Below are positions 56,560 to 64,000 of a stretch of 64,000 nucleotides of DNA, piece after piece. Numbering within the stretch: the first letter of the stretch is position 1; every line of letters begins with the position of its first letter. Source of the DNA: an uncultured Rhizobium sp. (GTDB lineage: Bacteria > Pseudomonadota > Alphaproteobacteria > Rhizobiales > Rhizobiaceae); assembly GCA_945952415.1 (NCBI GenBank), contig CAMFIF010000001.1, positions 62,001 through 126,000 on the forward strand, in the 5' to 3' direction. A model generated the notes under the pieces. That model was not told the DNA's origin. It did not search any database and saw nothing but the letters and a program-made list of their open reading frames with translations. Made by a program: the position numbers and the translations under genes.

Positions 56560-58593
56560 ATGAAACGCCAGACCAGCCAGCTTCTCGACCGGACGATCCT
56601 CGTCCCTGCGATCGGCGAAGCGCTTCGCAAGCTCGATCCGCGCAGGCTCTACCGCAACCCGGTCATCTTCGTGACCGAGGTCGTGGCCGCGCTGACGACC
56701 CTGTTCTTCCTCCGCGACCTTGCCACCAACCCCTCTGGCGGCCTCTTCTCCGGCCAGATTGCCGCGTGGCTGTGGTTCACCGTCTTCTTCGCCACCTTCG
56801 CGGAATCGGTCGCTGAAGGTCGCGGCAAGGCGCAGGCCGAAAGCCTTCGTCGTGCCAAGACGGACCTCGTAGCCCATCGTGTGCCCGCCGATGGCAGCAG
56901 CCTGCTCGAAGCGGTCAGTGCATCGAGCCTCAAGGTCGGTGACATCGTCGTCGTCGAGGCCGGCGATCTCATCCCCGGCGACGGCGAAGTGATCGAAGGG
57001 ATCGCCTCCGTCAACGAGAGCGCCATTACCGGCGAATCCGCACCCGTCATACGGGAGGCCGGCGGTGACCGCTCGGCGGTGACGGGCGGAACGCAGGTGC
57101 TGTCGGATGCCATCAAGGTCCGGATCACCGTGCCGCCGGGTGGCACCTTCCTTGACCGCATGATCGCGCTCATAGAAGGTGCCGAACGCCAGCGCACGCC
57201 GAACGAGATCGCACTCTCCATCCTTCTTTCGGGCCTCACACTCATTTTCCTGATTGCCGTGGTGACGCTCGGCGGCCTTGCGGTCTATTCCGGGACCATC
57301 CTCTCGGTCACCGTGCTCTCGGCACTCCTGGTCACGCTGATCCCGACCACGATCGGCGGCCTGCTTTCGGCAATCGGCATCGCGGGCATGGATCGCCTTG
57401 TGCGCTTCAACGTGATCGCCATATCGGGCCGCGCCGTGGAGGCGGCCGGCGATGTCGACACGCTTCTGCTCGACAAGACCGGCACGATCACCTTCGGCAA
57501 CCGCATGGCGAGCGAATTTCTTCCCGTTACAGGCGTTTCAGCAAGAGAGCTTGCCGAAGCCTCGCTTCTCGCAAGCCTTGCCGACGAAACGCCGGAAGGC
57601 CGGTCCATCGTGGCCCTTGCCCGCGGCGAATTCGGCCTGCCGGAGCCTGGTCAGCCGGAGGCGGTGGTGCCCTTCGCTGCCGAAACCCGCCTCTCGGGTG
57701 TGGACCTCGGCGGTCGGCGGCTGCGCAAGGGAGCGGTCGACTCCGTGCTGAAGTTTTCGGGCCTTTCGCAGGACGAGGCACCCCACGGTTTCCGGGAAAG
57801 TGTTGAGAAGGTCGCCCGCAGCGGCGGCACGCCCCTTGCCGTGACGGATGGCGAGCGCATTCTCGGCGTTATCCATCTGAAAGACGTCGTGAAGCCGGGT
57901 ATCAAGGAACGCTTCGCTGCCATGCGCGCCATGGGCATACGCACCGTCATGGTCACGGGCGACAATCCGCTCACCGCTGCGGCGATTGCCTCGGAAGCCG
58001 GTGTGGACGACTTTCTGGCGGAAGCCAAGCCGGAGGACAAGCTTGCCTATATCCGCAAGGAGCAGAAGGGCGGGAAGCTGATCGCCATGTGCGGCGACGG
58101 CACGAATGATGCCCCGGCATTGGCCCAGGCCGATGTGGGTGTTGCCATGCAGACCGGAACGCAGGCCGCTCGCGAAGCCGCCAACATGGTCGACCTCGAT
58201 TCGTCGCCCACCAAGCTCATCGAGATCGTGGAGATCGGGAAGCAGCTGCTGATGACCCGCGGCGCGCTCACCACCTTCTCCATCGCCAATGATGTCGCAA
58301 AGTATTTTGCCATCATTCCGGCGCTCTTCATCGCCGCCTATCCGGGGCTGGACGCACTCAACATAATGGGCCTCGGCTCCCCGAATTCGGCGATCCTCTC
58401 TGCCGTCATCTTCAACGCACTGATCATCATTGCCTTGATCCCACTGGCTCTGAAGGGCGTACGCTATAGGGCTGTCGGGGCAGCCGCCCTGCTGCGACGA
58501 AACCTCACCGTCTATGGCCTCGGTGGCCTGATCCTTCCCTTTGCCGGCATCAAGATCGTCGATCTCGTCGTCAACAGCCTTCATCTGGTGTAA
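56560..58593 (+). CDS. kdpB: K+-transporting ATPase ATP-binding subunit B
   Basis: A 677-aa P-type ATPase (type IA). The phosphorylated aspartate is D305 in [13 protein letters not shown]; the actuator TGES motif is in [15 protein letters not shown]; the hinge is [18 protein letters not shown]. It hydrolyses ATP to drive K+ through KdpA. It follows kdpA by 18 bp and has the usual length for the family (~680 aa). Confidence 0.97.
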   Translation: MKRQTSQLLDRTILVPAIGEALRKLDPRRLYRNPVIFVTEVVAALTTLFFLRDLATNPSGGLFSGQIAAWLWFTVFFATFAESVAEGRGKAQAESLRRAKTDLVAHRVPADGSSLLEAVSASSLKVGDIVVVEAGDLIPGDGEVIEGIASVNESAITGESAPVIREAGGDRSAVTGGTQVLSDAIKVRITVPPGGTFLDRMIALIEGAERQRTPNEIALSILLSGLTLIFLIAVVTLGGLAVYSGTILSVTVLSALLVTLIPTTIGGLLSAIGIAGMDRLVRFNVIAISGRAVEAAGDVDTLLLDKTGTITFGNRMASEFLPVTGVSARELAEASLLASLADETPEGRSIVALARGEFGLPEPGQPEAVVPFAAETRLSGVDLGGRRLRKGAVDSVLKFSGLSQDEAPHGFRESVEKVARSGGTPLAVTDGERILGVIHLKDVVKPGIKERFAAMRAMGIRTVMVTGDNPLTAAAIASEAGVDDFLAEAKPEDKLAYIRKEQKGGKLIAMCGDGTNDAPALAQADVGVAMQTGTQAAREAANMVDLDSSPTKLIEIVEIGKQLLMTRGALTTFSIANDVAKYFAIIPALFIAAYPGLDALNIMGLGSPNSAILSAVIFNALIIIALIPLALKGVRYRAVGAAALLRRNLTVYGLGGLILPFAGIKIVDLVVNSLHLV

Positions 58594-58595
58594 TC

Positions 58596-59171
58596 ATGAT
58601 CACTCAAGTGAGACCTGCTCTTTCCATGATCCTCCTGTTCACGGCCCTGCTCGGCGTCGGTTACCCGCTTGTCGTAACAGGCATAGCCGGCGCCTTGTTG
58701 CCCAGCCAAGCACGCGGGAGCCTTGTGACCGTCGATGGGACCCCGGTCGGGTCGGCATTGGTCGGCCAGTCCTTTACCAGCGACCGCTATTTTCACGGCC
58801 GCCCTTCGGCAACCGCGGAAACGCCGTATAATGGCGCCTCGTCCGGCGGAACCAGTCTTGGCCCCACATCCGCAAAACTTCGGGATATGATCGATGCCCA
58901 GATCCGGGACCTGCGAACCGCAGGAGTCGAGGGCCCTCTTCCTGCGGACGCGGTGACCTCTTCCGGCTCAGGCCTCGATCCCCATATTTCACCTGCTTTT
59001 GCAAAGCTGCAGATCGCCCGTGTCGCAAAGGTGCGGCAAATCTCGGAGCAGCAGGTGGCGGCGCTGGTCGAGGCCAGCACGAGCCGGCCCGCCCTGGGCT
59101 TCATCGGCGAACCACGTGTCAATGTGCTGAGGCTCAACATGGCGCTCGATAAAAGCATCCCGCAGAAGTAA
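58596..59171 (+). CDS. kdpC: K+-transporting ATPase subunit C
   Basis: A 191-aa protein with one N-terminal membrane helix (~residues 10-32) and a periplasmic/soluble domain with the KdpC pattern FTSDRYFHGRPSAT and GSGLDPHISPAFAKLQ. It stabilises the complex and raises ATP affinity. The ATG starts 2 bp after the kdpB stop. Length is standard. Confidence 0.95.
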   Translation: MITQVRPALSMILLFTALLGVGYPLVVTGIAGALLPSQARGSLVTVDGTPVGSALVGQSFTSDRYFHGRPSATAETPYNGASSGGTSLGPTSAKLRDMIDAQIRDLRTAGVEGPLPADAVTSSGSGLDPHISPAFAKLQIARVAKVRQISEQQVAALVEASTSRPALGFIGEPRVNVLRLNMALDKSIPQK

Positions 59172-59180
59172 ACAGACGCC

Positions 59181-61874
59181 ATGACAGAGACCCCGAGACA
59201 GACCCGGCCCGATCCCGATGCCCTGCTTTCGCTGGCGAAGCGCGAGGAGCGGGGGCGGCTGACCGTCTTTCTCGGAGCGGCTCCCGGCGTCGGCAAGACC
59301 TTCGCCATGCTGTCGCGGGCGAGACGGCTGCAGGCAGAAGGTATCGACATCGCCATCGGTCTTGTGGAAACACACGGAAGGGCGGAAACGGCAGAACTGC
59401 TCTCCGGTCTCGAAATCCTGCCGCGTCGACCCATGGACTACCGGGGGAAACAGATCGAGGAGTTCGATCTCGATGCCGCGCTCGCCCGCCGCCCGGCCAT
59501 CCTGATCGTCGATGAACTGGCCCATAGCAATCCACCGGAATGCCGCCATCCCAAACGCTATCAGGATGTCGAGGAACTGCTGGAAGCCGGGATCCATGTC
59601 TGGACCGCGATCAACGTCCAGCACCTCGAGAGCCTTTCTGACGTCGTGTCGCAGATCACCGGTATTGCGGTGCGCGAAACCGTGCCTGACCGGGTCCTTA
59701 ATGAGGCCGATGACATCGTGCTGATCGACCTGCCCCCGGACGAGTTGATTGAACGGCTTAAGCAGGGAAAGGTCTATGTCCCTGAGAACGCCAAAAGGGC
59801 CATCGAGAAATTCTTTCGTCCTGGTAATCTGACCGCACTCCGGGAAATGGCGCTGCGGCGGACGGCGGACCGGGTGGACGACCAGATGGTCGATTATCTC
59901 CGGCAGAACGCGATTGAGGAGACATGGGCAACCGCCGAACGGCTGATTGTCTGCATTGCAGCGGACACGACAGCCCTTTCGGTCGTGCGCGCCGGCAGCC
60001 GGCTCGCGGTCAGTCTCAATGCCCGCTGGACCGTGGTGCATGTGGAGCGCCCCGACCGACCTGTGGAGGGCAAGGACCTTTCATTTGTTGATGAGGCGCT
60101 CGATCTTGCAGTCCGCCTCGGGGCAGAGACGCAGAGACTGATTGCCCAGGACTATGTGAATGCACTTCTTAAGCTGGCGAGAAACGAGCATGCGACCCAG
60201 ATCGTCATCGGGGTCACCCGGCGCAATGCCTTTTCCCGTTTCTTGAAGCCTTCGCTGGTCGCCAACCTCATCGAGCGCGCCGAGGATATTTCTATCCATC
60301 TTGTGACGGTGCAACCGCGTGCGCGGGAACGAAGGGGCCAGCGGGCGATTGCTACGAAGCCACGCTCGGAGCTCGTTCAAGACCTTGGCATGTCCGCTGC
60401 CAGCACCGCAGGGGCTACGCTGCTCGGGCTGGTGCTGAACAGTCTCCTGCCGCTCCCCAATGTCTCGCTTCTCTATCTGCTCGGCGTGGTCATCGCCGCA
60501 ATCCGCAATGGCTACCGGGCCGCGATCGTTACGGCCGTACTTTCCGCACTGGCCTATAATTTCTGTTTCATTCCGCCGATCGGCACGCTGACCATCGCGG
60601 CACCCCATGAAGTCTTTGCGTTCTTCGTCTTCATCATCGCTGCGATGATAGCTGGCGGCATTGCTTCCCGCGTTCGCGATCAGGCCAGAAGTGCCGGCGA
60701 GCGGGCAAGGGTAACACAGTCTCTCTACGAGTTTTCCAGCAAGATCTCGGCAACGGTGGATGCCGACGAGGTTGTCTGGGCGGCCGTATCCCAGCTCTAC
60801 CTGATGCTGAAGCGCCCGAGCGTCATCCTCATGCCGAGACAGGGGGAGCTATCCGTGCATGCGGCCTGGCCGCCGGACACCACCGTGGAAATCATCGATG
60901 CCGGCGCAGCACGCTGGGCTTATGACAGGCGGGAGGCTGCGGGCTCCGGAACAGGAACGCTGCCGTCGAGCACCTTCCAGTTCCGCCCGCTCGAAACCCC
61001 GCAGGGTGTCGTCGGTGTCTGTGGCTATGGGATTGCAGGCGGTCCGCTCTCCAGTTCGGACGAGCGGATCTTCGGTGCCATCATTCATCAGGTTGCCGTT
61101 GCCATCGACCGCGCGCGGTTGTCCAAAGCCGCGATGGAGCATACCGCGGCACTCGCCGGGGAGCGTTTTCGCTCGGCGCTGCTTTCCTCGATCTCCCATG
61201 ACCTGCGCACTCCGTTGGCGACGATCACAGGGGCGATCACCAGCCTTCGCCAGTTCGGCGAAAACATGGACCCGGCAACCCGCGACGACATGCTGCAGAC
61301 CATCGAGGAAGAAGGCACGCGGCTGGCCCGCTACGTCTCGAACCTTCTCGACATGACACGGATCGAGGCAGGCACGATCGAGCCGGCGCGCGAATGGATC
61401 GACCCGTCCGACGTCGTGCGCGAGGCGGCCGAAATGGGACGTCGCAACCACCCGGAGGCGAGGATCGAAACCAGCATTGCCGATCGAATGCCGCTGATCA
61501 CGGGTGATGCGGTTCTCTTGCAGCAGGTCCTCTTCAACCTGATAGACAATGCGGTGAAGCATGGCGGAGGGGAGCCGATTACCCTCTATGCACGACCGGA
61601 TGCGGGGGACATCGTGGTTTCAGTAACGGACCTGGGCAAGGGCATTCCCGCAGGAGAGCTTTCGAAAGTCTTCGAGAAATTCTTCCGCGGCGGCGGAAGA
61701 AGCGACGGCCGGGTGATCGGTACCGGTCTTGGTCTCGCGATCGCAAAAGGCTTCGTCGAAGCGATGGGCGGAAAGATTTCCGCCACAAGCCCTGCAGTCC
61801 GCAAACGCGGCACGCGCTTCACCATCCGCCTGCCCATTCCACCGCAGCCCGATCTCGAAAGGGAAAACCGATGA
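59181..61874 (+). CDS. kdpD: Sensor histidine kinase KdpD
   Basis: An 897-aa sensor for K+ limitation. The N-terminal KdpD domain has Walker A GAAPGVGKT (residues 32-40), followed by a USP-like domain (~250-370), four membrane helices (~395-500), a GAF-like region and the kinase core with phospho-acceptor H673 in SSISHDLRTPLATI and N, G boxes (NLIDNAVKHGGG, GTGLGLAIAKGF). It overlaps kdpE by 4 bp. It phosphorylates KdpE. Confidence 0.96.
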   Translation: MTETPRQTRPDPDALLSLAKREERGRLTVFLGAAPGVGKTFAMLSRARRLQAEGIDIAIGLVETHGRAETAELLSGLEILPRRPMDYRGKQIEEFDLDAALARRPAILIVDELAHSNPPECRHPKRYQDVEELLEAGIHVWTAINVQHLESLSDVVSQITGIAVRETVPDRVLNEADDIVLIDLPPDELIERLKQGKVYVPENAKRAIEKFFRPGNLTALREMALRRTADRVDDQMVDYLRQNAIEETWATAERLIVCIAADTTALSVVRAGSRLAVSLNARWTVVHVERPDRPVEGKDLSFVDEALDLAVRLGAETQRLIAQDYVNALLKLARNEHATQIVIGVTRRNAFSRFLKPSLVANLIERAEDISIHLVTVQPRARERRGQRAIATKPRSELVQDLGMSAASTAGATLLGLVLNSLLPLPNVSLLYLLGVVIAAIRNGYRAAIVTAVLSALAYNFCFIPPIGTLTIAAPHEVFAFFVFIIAAMIAGGIASRVRDQARSAGERARVTQSLYEFSSKISATVDADEVVWAAVSQLYLMLKRPSVILMPRQGELSVHAAWPPDTTVEIIDAGAARWAYDRREAAGSGTGTLPSSTFQFRPLETPQGVVGVCGYGIAGGPLSSSDERIFGAIIHQVAVAIDRARLSKAAMEHTAALAGERFRSALLSSISHDLRTPLATITGAITSLRQFGENMDPATRDDMLQTIEEEGTRLARYVSNLLDMTRIEAGTIEPAREWIDPSDVVREAAEMGRRNHPEARIETSIADRMPLITGDAVLLQQVLFNLIDNAVKHGGGEPITLYARPDAGDIVVSVTDLGKGIPAGELSKVFEKFFRGGGRSDGRVIGTGLGLAIAKGFVEAMGGKISATSPAVRKRGTRFTIRLPIPPQPDLERENR

Positions 61875-62560
61875 GCGGCCACCGTATCTTGGTCGTGGAT
61901 GACGAACCGCAGATCCTGCGTTTCCTGAGGCCGGCGTTGAACGCCGCGGGCTATGACGTCATCGAAGCCACAACAGGCACCGAAGCTCTGTCAAAAGCGT
62001 CCACCCAATCTCCGGATCTGATCATTCTCGATCTCGGCCTGCCCGACATGGACGGCAAGGAGGTTATTACCCGCCTGCGCGGCTGGTCGACCATTCCGAT
62101 CATCATCCTCTCGGCGCGAGACAGGGAAGCGGAAAAGATTGCGGCGCTTGATCTCGGGGCGGATGACTATGTCGAGAAGCCCTTCGGCATCGGCGAACTG
62201 ACAGCACGTATTCGAACCGGGCTCAGGCACAGCATGAAAACGGATGCCATCGCGGACATCATTCAGTCTGACGGACTTCTGATCGACCTTGTCCATCGCA
62301 CCGTCTCACGCGATGGAACCTCGATCCGTCTGACACCCAAGGAATATGACCTGCTGGTTCTTCTCGCCCGCCATGCGGGAAAGGTCATGACCCACCGTGC
62401 CCTGCTGACATCGGTCTGGGGGCCGGCGCATGCCGAAGACCTGCAGTACCTCCGCGTCTTCATTGGTCAGCTGCGGTCAAAGGTGGAAAGGGACCCTGGC
62501 ACTCCACGGCTTATCCTGACGGAACCAGGTGTGGGCTACAGATTCGCCGAAGGGAGCTAG
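61871..62560 (+). CDS. kdpE: Response regulator KdpE
   Basis: A 229-aa OmpR-type regulator. The receiver domain has the phospho-acceptor D54 (IILDLGLPDMDG) and K in VEKPFG; the C-terminal winged helix covers ~130-229 (LTPKEYDLLVLLARHAGKVMTHR). It activates the kdp promoter when phosphorylated by KdpD, probably through the repeats at 54544-54586. It is the last gene of the operon. Confidence 0.96.
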   Translation: MSGHRILVVDDEPQILRFLRPALNAAGYDVIEATTGTEALSKASTQSPDLIILDLGLPDMDGKEVITRLRGWSTIPIIILSARDREAEKIAALDLGADDYVEKPFGIGELTARIRTGLRHSMKTDAIADIIQSDGLLIDLVHRTVSRDGTSIRLTPKEYDLLVLLARHAGKVMTHRALLTSVWGPAHAEDLQYLRVFIGQLRSKVERDPGTPRLILTEPGVGYRFAEGS

Positions 62561-63144
62561 TTCAAGGTGGAAGTATAACTTGCATGATGCAGAGTTTTAA
62601 TGGTGACCACTTTGGCCTTCAACTGTCTGAGAGAAAAAAGCGGATTATGGGCTTGCTAGTTGGATGGGCAGCTCACCGGTTGCTGTTATTGCAGTCTCAA
62701 TCAAATGAATGAAGCCGATGTTAGAGCTTTTTCACCCGCGCGGGTGATGGCGCACCAATAGCAACTGAAGTCGATATTTTTCCGTATTTTGATTCCCGCA
62801 AAATCGCCTCAGAATGCGTTTGTGGCGTTCAAGCCCTGATTATGCCCGCGGCGCACAAATCGCGCCTACAGCCAGTTTCGCAGGAAATGGGCATGGTGGA
62901 GTTCTGTAGATACACAACGCAAAGTGCAGAGCGAGCCCAATCACTGTTGGTTCCAATAGAACCTCCATCCTTCACAGTTACCCGCTCATCGCAAGATCAT
63001 TATGTTTCATAATCTTTCCGCGAGCGCGACTACCAGCGTTACCGTGATGAAGTCATTGAGCGTGAGCGTGTTGCGTGGACAGTTTGGGCCAAAAACTACG
63101 CAGCCCATTGCGGACACCAAAAAACAAATCTTTTCAAGGAAGTA
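62561..63144. other. Intergenic region with no gene seen
   Basis: About 580 bp between kdpE and tRNA-Ser. No frame with credible coding character was found, and base composition is lower in GC than the flanking genes. A T-rich stretch at 63117-63135 (minus strand TTGTTTTTTGG) could end the leftward tRNA transcript. Confidence 0.5.
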
Positions 63145-63234
63145 TGGCGGACAGAGAGGGATTCGAACCCTCGATACGCTTTCACGTATACACGCGTTCC
63201 AGGCGTGCGCCTTCAACCACTCGGCCACCTGTCC
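63145..63234 (-). tRNA. tRNA-Ser(GGA)
   Basis: 90 nt on the minus strand, including an encoded 3' CCA (63145-63147). The acceptor stem GGACAGG/CTCTGTCC region, long variable arm (ACGTGAAAGCGT), T-loop GGTTCGAATCC and anticodon GGA in the CTGGAAC loop identify a class II serine tRNA that reads UCC and UCU codons. Confidence 0.96.
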
Positions 63235-63444
63235 ATTCCGGCGTGGCGGTTCGAGCGAACCAACCTGCGGACGGGCGGGATATATACAGAGGTTCTTCTC
63301 CCGATCAACCGAAATCTGAACGAATTTTCGCCGGACATGACAAAACTGTGTATGGCGCGCGCGCTTGTAGGCGTGGCGCGGCTGCCCTATCTTTGGCTCA
63401 TCATCTGCGGTTAAGGACCTCTTTCGGTCGGAGGAAGACGGAAC

Positions 63445-63762
63445 ATGCGTTTCCTGTTGCGTTTCGTCAGTTTTCTGCTGCTCGTCGGCGCGGTCTTCGG
63501 CGCGACGATCGACACCATTACCTCCGTTGCCGATTCTGCGGTGGTTCTGACCCCGATCGGCACCGTCTGGACCCTCTTCGATCCGGCAAGCCTGACCGGG
63601 GCCGAAGCCCGCCTTGCGGCGAGCGGCCTGCCCGCGAGCGCGGGCGAAGGGTTCCGCTGGCTGCTGGCCCAGCCGGCCTTTGCCGTGGCGCTCGCGCTGT
63701 CGCTGCTCTTCTGGATCGCCGGCTATCGCCGGCCGCCTGCTGCCGGTCGCTTTGCCGCCTGA
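63445..63762 (+). CDS. Small conserved membrane protein
   Basis: A 105-aa protein with an N-terminal hydrophobic helix that may be a signal anchor (residues 4-26) and a C-terminal helix (~78-94), separated by a segment ending in SAGEGFRWLLAQP. The layout recalls PetM-type and other short hypothetical proteins common in Rhizobiaceae. Function unknown. It is followed 37 bp later by msrA on the same strand. Confidence 0.75.
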   Translation: MRFLLRFVSFLLLVGAVFGATIDTITSVADSAVVLTPIGTVWTLFDPASLTGAEARLAASGLPASAGEGFRWLLAQPAFAVALALSLLFWIAGYRRPPAAGRFAA

Positions 63763-63799
63763 ATGCCCCAACCTTCACGAACCCCAGGGAGGCTTCGTC

Positions 63800-64000
63800 A
63801 TGTTCGCGCTTGACATGTTTACCAAGAAAACCGTGATGCCTACGCCGGAAACCGCCCTTCCGGGACGGCCGGATCCCATTCCCACCGCCGAACATCATTT
63901 CGTCAATGGCCGCCCGCTCAAGGGGCCCTATCCCGATGGCGTCGAAACCATCTATCTCGGCATGGGCTGCTTCTGGGGGGCCGAGCGGCTTTTCTGGAAG
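63800..64000 (+). CDS. msrA: Peptide-methionine (S)-S-oxide reductase MsrA, N-terminal part (runs past window end)
   Basis: 67 codons are visible. The catalytic motif GMGCFWGAERLFW places the active cysteine at C57, after the substrate-side region HHFVNGRPLKGPYPDGVETI seen in ~215-aa proteobacterial MsrA proteins. It repairs oxidised methionine with thioredoxin as reductant. The ATG follows a CAGGGAGG site. Confidence 0.93.
   Translation, partial: MFALDMFTKKTVMPTPETALPGRPDPIPTAEHHFVNGRPLKGPYPDGVETIYLGMGCFWGAERLFWK

Noticed and set aside
54781..56877. 698-codon minus-strand frame opposite kdpA
   Set aside because: It is antisense to kdpA, whose selectivity-filter motifs are all intact.
63002..63319. 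105-codon plus-strand frame
   Set aside because: It passes through the tRNA-Ser gene on the opposite strand and has no family resemblance.

Overview
The window is GC-rich, densely coding alphaproteobacterial DNA, most likely Rhizobiales and Rhizobiaceae-like. This rests on gene content: an Aap-type amino-acid importer, an ECF sigma/NrsF pair, a hutF-type histidine pathway, SfnB/SsuD sulfonate genes and a kdpFABCDE operon. The species cannot be named from the sequence alone.

Layout. 1-959: end of an ECF sigma factor and its NrsF-type anti-sigma factor. 1086-8816: an amino-acid-binding protein, a three-domain kinase/LytM/aminotransferase fusion with a divergent Lrp regulator, a GNAT/N-succinylamino-acid-racemase pair, a cupin and a DUF1801 protein. 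8900-15624: a histidine utilisation divergon, hutC-hutF leftward and hutI-hutH-hutU rightward, around a perfect 12-bp palindrome; hutG is absent. 15757-37880: a large organosulfur region with two SfnB-like oxidoreductases plus a divergent third relative, two flavin-dependent monooxygenases, a flavin reductase, two Tau/Ssu-type ABC importers, MetY, an iron dioxygenase, an Aap-like importer without its ATPase, and an Rrf2 regulator. Six copies of one 17-bp palindrome (TCTAY-N7-ATAGA) lie in front of its transcription units, so the region looks like one sulfur-starvation regulon. 38047-41730: ArsC, a PNPOx-like protein and a paired M16 peptidase operon.

41923-54440 looks like an inserted accessory segment. 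It holds a type II-C CRISPR-Cas system (38-repeat array, cas2, cas1, a 1115-aa cas9 and a divergent tracrRNA), a ClpP-like periplasmic protein, a dead tyrosine integrase and a decayed IS3-family element. 54544-62560 is kdpFABCDE with an extra 29-aa membrane peptide in front. 63145-64000 holds tRNA-Ser(GGA), a small membrane protein and the start of msrA.

The most interesting signal is in the cas9-tracrRNA intergenic region. Just upstream of the tracrRNA promoter is a 15-nt element that begins like a CRISPR repeat but then diverges from it while staying complementary to the tracrRNA anti-repeat. The 14 nt directly before it are repeated exactly in the cas9 5' leader. A 5'-extended tracrRNA would therefore fold as a natural single guide RNA aimed at cas9's own transcription start, comparable to tracr-L of Streptococcus pyogenes but in a rhizobial type II-C locus.
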